Shown: piece by piece, positions 6,775 to 13,802 of the stretch
How the letters are laid out: each line of letters begins with the position of its first letter
How positions within the stretch are numbered: the stretch's first letter is position 1
Assembly (NCBI GenBank): GCA_003157715.1
Contig: PMKK01000043.1
Location: forward strand, 682-25,970
Reading direction: 5' to 3'
Origin: Actinomycetota bacterium
Lineage (GTDB): Bacteria > Actinomycetota > Thermoleophilia > UBA2241
Length of the DNA stretch: 25,289 nucleotides
Made by a program: the position numbers and the translations under genes
The notes under the pieces: model-generated
The model's database searches: none
What the model was told of the DNA's origin: nothing
What the model saw: only the letters and a program-made list of their open reading frames with translations

Positions 6775-7046
6775 GCTTGCCCAGCGCTCGAGCCCCGCCG
6801 GCAAACGGTCGGGATCCTGCGTTGGTGGGTGCGGGAAACCGCCGTGTCTTCCAGTGTGGAATGAATTGCACCCGGGCGTGGCTCCCCGGTCTCTACCCAT
6901 CGTCGACGCAGAGACCACGGTCCGCGCACCGCCGGTCGTGCCCCCCAAGGCAGGCTGGGCTTTCTGCCTCTGACACGGTCTCTCCCTTTGGCCTGCTCGC
7001 GACCAGAGCAGGGTCGTGCTCCACAAAGGGCTACAGGGGGTGGACG
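6775..7046 (+). promoter_or_regulatory. Structured 5' leader of mop, riboswitch candidate (Moco-type?)
   Basis: About 270 untranslated bases hold a chain of perfect helices. GGGT (6827-6830) with ACCC (6870-6873) closes a junction holding GCGG-GAAA-CCGC (6831-6842, a GNRA tetraloop) and TTCCA-gtg-TGGAA (6849-6861). GGTCTCT (6888-6894) pairs with AGAGACC (6910-6916). AGGCAG (6948-6953) pairs with CTGCCT (6964-6969). CCCTTTG (6984-6990) pairs with CAAAGGG (7024-7030), enclosing CCTGCTC/GAGCAGG (6992-6998, 7006-7012). A second GGTCTCT at 6977-6983 competes for the same AGAGACC. The purine-rich ribosome site (7036-7043) could pair with a C6 run at 6941-6946. Such layered, alternative folding ahead of a molybdenum-enzyme gene suggests a Moco or tungsten-cofactor riboswitch, or a new class; I could not match a consensus by eye. 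Confidence 0.55.
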
Positions 7047-9776
7047 GTGCTGAAGAAGATCCTCGTTGTGAACGGCGTGCCTGCCACGGTCGTCGCTGAC
7101 GGCGACGCGTCGCTGGCCGATGTCTTGCGCGGCCAGCTCGGTCTCACGGGCACGAAAGTCGGCTGTGGACAGGGTCAGTGCGGCTGCTGCTCGGTGATCC
7201 TGAACGGCAAGGTCGTTCGCTCCTGCGTCACCAAGTACAAGCGACTCGACGACTGGGCCGAGCTGACGACGGTCGAGGGCATCGGCACGCCGCTGCACCC
7301 GCACCCGCTGCAAGTGGCGTGGATGGTCCACGGCGGTGCCCAGTGCGGGTTCTGCTCGCCGGGGTTCATCGTCTCGGCCAAAGCCCTGCTCGACAGCGAT
7401 GCGGCGCCCTCTCGCGCCGACGTGCGCGCCTGGTTTCAGCGTCATCGCAATGCGTGTCGCTGTACCGGGTATCGACCGCTGGTCGACGCGGTCATGGACG
7501 CCGCCCGGGTGCTGCGCGGCGAGATCACCGTCGAGGACCTCGCGTTCAAGATCCCGCAGGACGGCCGCATCTGGAACACGAAGTACCCGCGGCCCACCGC
7601 TCTGGCCAAGGTCACCGGCACCTGCGACTATGGCCACGACCTCATCCTCAAGATGCCGGCCGGCACTCTGCATCTCGCCCTGGTGCAAGCACAGATCTCA
7701 CACGCCAACATCCGTGGCATCGACACCGGCGAGGCAGAGGGCATGCCCGGCGTGCATAGCGTGCTGACCCACAAGGACGTCCGCGGCAAGAACCGCATCT
7801 TCGGCTTCCTGCTCTACCCGTGGACCAAGGGCGACGGCTACGACCGGCCGATCCTGTGCGACGAAAAGGTGTTCCAGTACGGCGACGCCATCGCCGTGGT
7901 GTGCGCCGATACCGAGGAGCACGCCCGCGCGGCGGCCGAGAAGGTCAGGGTCGACCTCGAGCCCCTGCCGGCGTACATGAACGCCATCGAGGCGGCGGCC
8001 GACGACGCCATGCAGATCCACCCGGGCACGCCCAACGTCTACTTCGAGCAGGCGCTCAAGAAGGGTGACGATACCGGGCCGATCATGGCCGCGGCGGCCC
8101 ATGTGGCCGAGGATTCGTTCTACGTCCAGCGGCAGCCGCACCTTCCCATGGAGTCCGACGTCGGCTTTGCGTACATTGACGACGACGGCAGGGTGACGAT
8201 CCAGTCCAAGAGCATCTCGCTCTACACCTATGCCGCCATGATCAAAGAGGGCCTGGGCCTCGAGGCCGACAAACTGCGGCTGATCCAGAACCCCATGGGG
8301 GGCTCGTTCGGGTACAAGCTGAGCCCCACCCTCGAGGCGATCCTGGCGGCCGCCGTCCTGGCCACCGGAAGGCCGTGCGCCCTGCGCTACGACTACTTTC
8401 AGCAGATCACCTACACCGGTAAGCGCTCGCCTGTCTTCTGCGACCTCAAGATGGCCGCCGACGAGCGTGGCAAGCTGCTGGCCATGGAGTGGGACTTCCT
8501 GATGGACCACGGCGCCTACTCCGAGTTCGGCGACCTGCTGACCATCAAGATCTGCCGCAACATCGGCGCCTGCTACGACATCCCCGCCATCGACGGTCAC
8601 GGCCGCGCGACCTTCACCAACCACGCCTTCGGCTCGGCGTTTCGCGGCTACGGCTCGCCGCAAGCCGAGTTCGCCTCCGAAGTGCTGATGGACGAGCTGG
8701 CCGAGAAGGCCGGTATCGATCCGCTCGAGTTCCGCTACCTCAACGTCTACCGGCCGGGATCGACGACGCCGACCGGCGACGAGCTCGACGTGCATCCGCT
8801 GCCCGAGCTGCTGGACATGATGCGGCCCAAGTACGCCGAGGCGCTGGAACGTGCCGGGCGCGAATCGACGGCCACCAAAAAGCGCGGCGTCGGGATCACG
8901 TGCGGCACCTACAACGTGGCCCGCGACACCGCCGACGCGGCAGGCTCCGACATCGAGCTCAACCCGGACGGCACGGTGACGGTCTTCAATACGTGGGAAG
9001 ACCACGGCCAGGGCGCCGACATCGGCACGCTTTCCACCGCGCACGAAGCGCTGCGTCCGCTCGGCTTGACGCCCGAGCAGATCAAGCTGCAGCTGAACGA
9101 CACGGCGACCTGCCCCAACAGCGGGCCGGCGGCGGCCAGTCGCTGCCAGTACATGGTGGGCCGGGCGACCATCAACGCGGCCGAGCAGCTGATCGAGGCC
9201 ATGCGCAAGCCCGACGGCAGCTTTCGCGGCTACCGCGAGATGGTGGACGAGGGTCTAGCGACACGCTACCTGGGCACGTACTCGACCGCCCCCCTGTGCA
9301 CCAAGATCGAACCGGAGACCATGCAGTTCAAGCCGGTGCCCACCTACATGTACGGCGTCTTCATGAGCGAGGTCGAGGTCGACACGGAGACCGGCAAGGT
9401 CAACGTGGTCGGCATGACCATGAACGCCGATGTGGGCGTCCACGCCAACCGCCTGGCGGTGGACGGCCAGCTGCTGGGCGGTCTGGTGCAGGGTATCGGT
9501 CTGGCGCTGACCGAAGACTTCGAAGATCTCGGTGAACACACCACCATGGTCAAGTGCGGGCTGCCCTACATCGCCGACGCGCCGGACGCTCTCGAGATCA
9601 ACTACATCGAGACGCCGCGGCCCAGCGGACCGTTCGGCGCCGCGGGGTGCGGTGAGCTGCCGCTCACCTCTCCGCACGCCTCCATCATCAACGCGATCTA
9701 CAACGCCTGCGGGGTGCGCATCACGCAGCTTCCCGCCCGACCGGAGAAGGTCCTGGCCGGGCTTCGAGCCCGATGA
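7047..9776 (+). CDS. mop: Molybdenum aldehyde oxidoreductase (Mop type, xanthine oxidase family)
   Basis: This 909-residue enzyme oxidises aldehydes to acids with water at a molybdopterin-cytosine-dinucleotide centre. It resembles Desulfovibrio gigas Mop (907 residues as I recall) along its whole length. The plant-type [2Fe-2S] ligands are Cys40, 45, 48 and 60; the second cluster has Cys100, 103, 137 and 139, the same numbers as in D. gigas. The molybdenum domain shows MGGSFGYK, AFRGYGSPQ, and near the end GAAGCGELPLTSPHA with the catalytic Glu at about 870. There is no FAD domain, so electrons must leave through the Fe-S clusters to a partner. Start is GTG 7047 with a G-rich ribosome site, giving the family N-terminus. 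Oddities: an extra Cys47 and a Cys next to the catalytic Glu. Confidence 0.97.
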   Translation: MLKKILVVNGVPATVVADGDASLADVLRGQLGLTGTKVGCGQGQCGCCSVILNGKVVRSCVTKYKRLDDWAELTTVEGIGTPLHPHPLQVAWMVHGGAQCGFCSPGFIVSAKALLDSDAAPSRADVRAWFQRHRNACRCTGYRPLVDAVMDAARVLRGEITVEDLAFKIPQDGRIWNTKYPRPTALAKVTGTCDYGHDLILKMPAGTLHLALVQAQISHANIRGIDTGEAEGMPGVHSVLTHKDVRGKNRIFGFLLYPWTKGDGYDRPILCDEKVFQYGDAIAVVCADTEEHARAAAEKVRVDLEPLPAYMNAIEAAADDAMQIHPGTPNVYFEQALKKGDDTGPIMAAAAHVAEDSFYVQRQPHLPMESDVGFAYIDDDGRVTIQSKSISLYTYAAMIKEGLGLEADKLRLIQNPMGGSFGYKLSPTLEAILAAAVLATGRPCALRYDYFQQITYTGKRSPVFCDLKMAADERGKLLAMEWDFLMDHGAYSEFGDLLTIKICRNIGACYDIPAIDGHGRATFTNHAFGSAFRGYGSPQAEFASEVLMDELAEKAGIDPLEFRYLNVYRPGSTTPTGDELDVHPLPELLDMMRPKYAEALERAGRESTATKKRGVGITCGTYNVARDTADAAGSDIELNPDGTVTVFNTWEDHGQGADIGTLSTAHEALRPLGLTPEQIKLQLNDTATCPNSGPAAASRCQYMVGRATINAAEQLIEAMRKPDGSFRGYREMVDEGLATRYLGTYSTAPLCTKIEPETMQFKPVPTYMYGVFMSEVEVDTETGKVNVVGMTMNADVGVHANRLAVDGQLLGGLVQGIGLALTEDFEDLGEHTTMVKCGLPYIADAPDALEINYIETPRPSGPFGAAGCGELPLTSPHASIINAIYNACGVRITQLPARPEKVLAGLRAR

Positions 9777-9799
9777 CGTGAGCGGGTCGCAAGGGCGGC

Positions 9800-12199
9800 A
9801 TGGACCAGGCTGAGCTGCACGCCCTCGAGGCCCGCTGCGTGCAGGACTGCCCTCCGGCCTGTACCGCGGCGTGCCCGGTGCACGTGGATGTGCGCGGCAT
9901 GATGAGTGCCGTCGGCGACGGTCGCCTTGCCGACGCTGTCGCCTTCCTGCGCAAGGCGATCGCGTTGCCGGTCGCGGTGGCCCTGACCTGCGACCAGCCG
10001 TGCCGGCCGGTCTGTCTTCGCGGCCGGCACGGCGACGCGCTCATGGTCGGGGCGATCGAGCGTGCCTGCCTGGCGCTTCCGTTCGCGGCAGCGGCGGCGG
10101 GGCGCAGGCCGCCCGCACGAAAGGGCTCCGTCGCCGTGGCGGGAGGGGGCCTGACGGGTATCGTCGCCGCCCGGGAGCTCGCGGCAAAGGGCTATCGCGT
10201 GACGCTGCTCGAAAAGACGGACCGCCTTGGCGGGCGTGTCTGGGATGCACTGCCTGAGCCGGGTACGACGGTCGTCGCCGGCGACGCTTACGCCTCGCCG
10301 GCGGCCGCCGTGGAAGCGGAGCTTGCGGCCGCTGTCAGGGGCATCTCGGTGAGCTTCGGCACGGCGGCGGCCGGCGATCCGGTTGCGCTGCGCGCCGAGC
10401 ATGACGCCGTCGTTCTGGCCTGCGGCGTGGACGAGTCCGGGGTGGTGGCGACGGCACTCGGCACGGCCCCTCTCGGCACGGCCCCCCTCGACTCGACGAC
10501 CGGCGCCACGGCGATCTCCGGCGTCTTCGCCGGCGGGAGCCTGGCACGCCCGAACGACGACTGGTCGGCCGTCATGTCCGTGGCCGACGGACACCGGCTG
10601 GCCGTCTCGGTGCAGCGCTGCCTGGAGGGCGTCTCGCTCACGGCGAGCCGCGAGGGCGAGGCTGTCGCCCGATCGCGGCTGTACGTGGACCGATCGGGCG
10701 TCGAGAGCGCCGCCGCGGTCGCGCCCGCTGACTCTCAGAGCGGCTATGACGCCGCCGAGGCCGAGCGAGAGGCGCAGCGCTGTCTGCACTGCGACTGCCT
10801 CGAGTGCGTCAAGGCCTGCGCGTATCTGCGGCACTATGGGTCCTACCCCAAGCAGTACGTGCGGCAGATCAACAACAGTCTCATTCTTTCGCCCGGCATG
10901 GGATACCGCGCGAGCAAGACCATGATCGAATCGTGCGCGCTCTGCGGGCTCTGCGCCGAGGTGTGCCCCAATGATCTGAACATGGGAGAGGTGTGCCTCG
11001 ACGCGCGTCGCGAGCTTGTCGAAAAGGGCTACATGCCGCCGGCGGTCCACGACTTCGCGTTGCACGACATGGAGCAGGCCAACGGCGAGGACTTTGCCTG
11101 GGCCCGTCATCATCCGGGAGCCGCCGCCAGCGCCTTCGCCTTTTACCCTGGCTGCCAGTTGCCGGCCTCTCGGCCCCGCGAGGTGCGCGCCGCCTATGAG
11201 CATCTCGCCGCCTGTCTCGATGGCGGGGTGGGGCTCATACTGGGTTGCTGTGGCGCGCCCGTCGAGTGGGCGGGCCGCGAACGCGAGGCGGCCGCGACGG
11301 CGGTCCGGCTGCGCGCCTCGTGGGAAGGTCTGGGAAGGCCGCGACTCATCCTCGCCTGCCCGTCATGCCAGAGGCAGCTGGCCGTGCGTGCTCCCGACAT
11401 CCCCGTGGTGTCGTTATGGGAGGTGCTTGACGAGGTCGGCCTGCCGGCGGGGCGCGGCGCGGGCACGGCTTGGGCCGGACAGACCGTGGCGGTGGCCGAC
11501 CCGTGCGCGGCCCGCGACACGCCCGCCGTGCGGACGGCGGCGCGTTCCCTGATCGAGAAGGCCGGCCTTGCGTTTGTCGAGCTGCCACGGTCGGGAACGC
11601 AGACCGAGTGCTGCGGCTACGGCGGCCTGCAGGTCGTCGTCGACCGACAGCTGGCCGAGTCCGTGGCGGCAGACCGCGTGGCCGAAGACGCGCATGACTA
11701 CGTGGCGTACTGTGCCATGTGCCGAGATCTCTTCGCGCGGGCCGGCAAGCGCACCTTCCATCTCGTCGACCTGGTGTATGGCGGCCCGACGGCAAGCGAT
11801 CCGGCCCGTCCAGGGCCTCGCCTTACGGAGCGGCAGCGAGCGCGAGCGCAGTTCAGACGCGACCTGGCGCGGGACGTGTGGTGTGAAGCTCAGGAGTCCA
11901 GGATGGCAGGAGACGGGTCGATGCGGCTCGAGATCTCCGAGGGCGTGCGCGAGCAGATGGACCACGAGCTCATCGGCGAGGACGACCTCGCGGCCGTGAT
12001 AGCAGCAAGCGAGCGCAGCGGTCGCCGCTTCGTCGACGGCTCGACCGGGCACTGCCTGGCGCACGCCCGGCGGCGGGTCGTGACCCTTTGGGTGGAGTAC
12101 TCAGCGGCGGCGCAGGGCGGGTTTGTGGTCCACGACACCTACAGTCATCGCATCGAGATCCTCGACGACGAGATCGCCGGGGACCAGACCGGATCATGA
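9800..12199 (+). CDS. Flavin/Fe-S fusion oxidoreductase (GltD-like + 2x4Fe-4S + CCG domains)
   Basis: A 799-residue multidomain electron carrier. Domain order: GltD-type Fe-S head (Cys13, 17, 21, 25 and Cys64, 68, 72); a Rossmann FAD/NAD domain with GGGLTG at 115-120 and Glu138; ferredoxin-like clusters at Cys328-340 and CALCGLCAEVC (379-389); two CCG modules as in heterodisulfide reductase B (CCGAP 483, CPSC 520; CCGYGG 604, CAMC 638); and a C-terminal domain (about 707-790) unlike the rest. It lies 23 bases after mop and likely takes electrons from Mop's clusters to NAD(P) or another acceptor. The family is, as I recall, the 'pyridine nucleotide-disulfide oxidoreductase/dicluster-binding' type beside mop in Desulfovibrio. 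The FAD domain is shorter than in GltD, so flavin activity needs testing. Confidence 0.92.
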   Translation: MDQAELHALEARCVQDCPPACTAACPVHVDVRGMMSAVGDGRLADAVAFLRKAIALPVAVALTCDQPCRPVCLRGRHGDALMVGAIERACLALPFAAAAAGRRPPARKGSVAVAGGGLTGIVAARELAAKGYRVTLLEKTDRLGGRVWDALPEPGTTVVAGDAYASPAAAVEAELAAAVRGISVSFGTAAAGDPVALRAEHDAVVLACGVDESGVVATALGTAPLGTAPLDSTTGATAISGVFAGGSLARPNDDWSAVMSVADGHRLAVSVQRCLEGVSLTASREGEAVARSRLYVDRSGVESAAAVAPADSQSGYDAAEAEREAQRCLHCDCLECVKACAYLRHYGSYPKQYVRQINNSLILSPGMGYRASKTMIESCALCGLCAEVCPNDLNMGEVCLDARRELVEKGYMPPAVHDFALHDMEQANGEDFAWARHHPGAAASAFAFYPGCQLPASRPREVRAAYEHLAACLDGGVGLILGCCGAPVEWAGREREAAATAVRLRASWEGLGRPRLILACPSCQRQLAVRAPDIPVVSLWEVLDEVGLPAGRGAGTAWAGQTVAVADPCAARDTPAVRTAARSLIEKAGLAFVELPRSGTQTECCGYGGLQVVVDRQLAESVAADRVAEDAHDYVAYCAMCRDLFARAGKRTFHLVDLVYGGPTASDPARPGPRLTERQRARAQFRRDLARDVWCEAQESRMAGDGSMRLEISEGVREQMDHELIGEDDLAAVIAASERSGRRFVDGSTGHCLAHARRRVVTLWVEYSAAAQGGFVVHDTYSHRIEILDDEIAGDQTGS

Positions 12200-12378
12200 G
12201 CACGGTCTGCGCTCGATGCGAAGTCGAGCTTCAGGAGCGCGACGTCAGATTGCGCTACCTCGGTGTCGAGTTCACGGTCGCGTTGCCTGCCTGCCCGGCC
12301 TGCGGTCAGGTCTACATCTCCGGCGAGGTCGCGCACGGCCGCATGCGCGAGGTCGAGGAGATGCTCGAAAGCAAGTAG
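12196..12378 (+). CDS. Small four-cysteine redox protein (DVU_1557-like)
   Basis: A 60-residue protein with CARC at 5-8 and CPAC at 33-36, which together can bind zinc or an iron (rubredoxin-like knuckles) or act as dithiols. The end (REVEEMLESK) is an amphipathic helix. Its ATG overlaps the TGA of the previous gene (ATGA), so the two are translationally coupled. As I recall, the same gene order (mop, dicluster protein, small redox protein) occurs at Desulfovibrio vulgaris DVU_1559-1557. A role as electron shuttle or maturation factor of Mop is inference. Confidence 0.86.
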   Translation: MSTVCARCEVELQERDVRLRYLGVEFTVALPACPACGQVYISGEVAHGRMREVEEMLESK

Positions 12379-12398
12379 GACGGCGAAGGCGCGGGGAA

Positions 12399-12411
12399 GG
12401 GGCCCGGCCCC
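12399..12411. terminator. Weak GC hairpin between convergent genes
   Basis: GGGGC-ccg-GCCCC (12399-12411) is a five-pair stem 20 bases after the redox gene and 46 bases from the end of the convergent regulator gene. There is no T run, so its role as terminator is only suggested by position. Confidence 0.3.
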
Positions 12412-12457
12412 GAAACCTGGGAGCCGCGCCTTACGCCACCCCCTGCCCTGCCGGCTG

Positions 12458-13579
12458 CTACGAGGGGCGTTCGGTCGGAGAGTCGCCCACTTTCCAGGCG
12501 GCGAGCGCGGCGACCACGCGGGCGAGCCCCGTCAGACCGGGGCCGGGCGGCTCGCGCATCGTCGCGCTCAGGTCGACGAAGCCGTCGCCACAGGGTGACC
12601 GGCAGGTGAGCACGCTGGTCGTGGCGGGATCGCCGCCGGCCGTTCCGCCGCCGGCCGTTCCGCCGGCCGCGCGCCGCCCGGGGCCGGCCGTTCCGCTGCC
12701 GGCGCGCTGCCCGCCGCCGGCGTGAGTCACCACTGCCGATGGTGCGTCGAACGCTTCGCAAACGATGGCGGCGGCGGCGCCCAGGGCGTCGTCGCCCGAC
12801 GCCGCGCCGCACAGGACGCTCACTCGGGCGGTGACGCGTTCCACGGCCGTCTCGAAACGTAGAGCGTCGGCGTCGGTGCGCTGCTGGCGGGCGGAGAGCT
12901 GAGCGCTCTGCAGCGCGACCGAGGCGCTCGCCGCGATCGCCCGTGCCATGCGCATCTCCTGGCGCGAGAAGCGGCGCTCCCGCTCGCGGTCGATCGCCTC
13001 GAGCAGGCCGATCGCTCCGCCGCGGTTGGCGAGTGGCATGTGGAGCACCGTCTTGATATCCCAGGTGCGCAGCTCGCTGATCTCGCCCGGGTTGGCCGAG
13101 CGGTCGCTCGCCGTCAGCACCGCGGGCTCACGATGCAGGAGCACGCGGCGGATCGTGGGCGCTTCGTCGATCGTGTACGGCGGGAAGTCCGGCAGGCGCC
13201 GGCCGGCGCGATCGAACTCGGCCAGCGGCCGCACGATGCCGCTCGCCTCGTCGAACGCCGAGATCATGCAGGCCTGGCAGTCGAGCAGGCGGGTGGCCTG
13301 ATAAGCGATCTCGGCCAGCAGCTCGGGCAGCTCGAACTGCCCGGTGAGCGTGACCAGTACGTCGAGCAGCGTGTCGAGCTCGCGTTCGCGCGCGATCGTG
13401 GCGCCGCGGACCCCCGTGTGCCGGGACTGTAGCTGGAGCTCCTCGACGTCCTCCTGGCGAAAGCGCCGGTGCCCCCCGGCGGTGCGCACGCACGGGATGA
13501 TGCCCGACGCCGCCCAGCGTCGCAGCGTGTGGGGCGCCACGCCGAGGCGCCGCGCCGCTGCCTGTGTGCTCAGATACAT
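12458..13579 (-). CDS. MerR-type HTH regulator with GAF sensor domain
   Basis: A 373-residue regulator. Residues 1-46 (MYLSTQAAARRLGV...GGHRRFRQEDVEEL) are a MerR/BldC-like winged helix with the GGHRRF wing. A GAF domain spans about 68-224 (LLDVLVTLTGQFELPELL ... LEAIDRERERRFSRQEMRMARAIA) and may bind a small ligand, heme or nucleotide. A second, degenerate GAF-like region (245-365) is interrupted by a Gly/Ala/Thr-rich insert (287-320) made by DNA repeats. Start ATG 13579 fits the MerR N-terminus; a longer frame upstream is not protein-like. It is divergent from the mttB locus and is the likely regulator of it. The ligand is unknown; methylated amines are a guess from context. Confidence 0.87.
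   Translation of the reverse strand: MYLSTQAAARRLGVAPHTLRRWAASGIIPCVRTAGGHRRFRQEDVEELQLQSRHTGVRGATIARERELDTLLDVLVTLTGQFELPELLAEIAYQATRLLDCQACMISAFDEASGIVRPLAEFDRAGRRLPDFPPYTIDEAPTIRRVLLHREPAVLTASDRSANPGEISELRTWDIKTVLHMPLANRGGAIGLLEAIDRERERRFSRQEMRMARAIAASASVALQSAQLSARQQRTDADALRFETAVERVTARVSVLCGAASGDDALGAAAAIVCEAFDAPSAVVTHAGGGQRAGSGTAGPGRRAAGGTAGGGTAGGDPATTSVLTCRSPCGDGFVDLSATMREPPGPGLTGLARVVAALAAWKVGDSPTERPS
12636..12695. repeat. Short tandem/dispersed repeat inside the regulator gene
   Basis: CCGGCCGTTCCG occurs at 12636-12647, 12651-12662 and 12684-12695, the first two in a 15-base period. On the coding (minus) strand it encodes Gly/Thr/Ala-rich sequence (GGTAGGGTAGG). Repeat expansion probably created a flexible linker and may vary between strains. 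Confidence 0.5.
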
Positions 13580-13586
13580 CGCCCCT

Positions 13587-13635
13587 ATATGACCTTTGCT
13601 CCGCGCATCTGTCAACTTTGTCCACACTCTGTGGA
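13587..13635. promoter_or_regulatory. Regulator promoter and inverted-repeat operator facing mttB
   Basis: On the minus strand a perfect -35 TTGACA (13610-13615) is followed 18 bases later by CATATA (13586-13591 region), only six bases before the regulator ATG. Just upstream of the -35 lies a perfect inverted repeat TCCACA-ctc-TGTGGA (13621-13635). It lies between the regulator promoter and the mttB promoter region, so it could serve both genes. Confidence 0.5.
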
Positions 13636-13692
13636 GCGAAGCTGGCCATTCTTGTCGATTGATTGGGGCTCGCCGCTCCCCGGACGCCTTCC

Positions 13693-13698
13693 TACAAT
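13693..13698 (+). promoter_or_regulatory. Candidate -10 box for the mttB operon
   Basis: TACAAT (five of six to consensus) lies 58 bases after the inverted repeat and 105 bases before the preferred start at 13803. No good -35 is present 17 bases upstream, which is compatible with an activated promoter. Confidence 0.35.
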
Positions 13699-13802
13699 GT
13701 TTCCGCGATGGAGCCCTTCTCTGGGCTGGGCGGGGCAAGGTGGAGGTGACGCGTCGTGTCAGACTCGAGGTCAGGTCTTCGTCGGCGACTCGCCAAGCCG
13801 TC

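Noticed and set aside
6775..7046. Cobalamin riboswitch before mop
   Set aside because: The B12 box and the usual conserved core are not visible; only a GGGAAACC-like piece in a simple hairpin is present.
6777..7046. N-terminal extension of Mop from 6777
   Set aside because: The frame is open but its translation is not protein-like; the family N-terminus begins at GTG 7047 behind a G-rich ribosome site.
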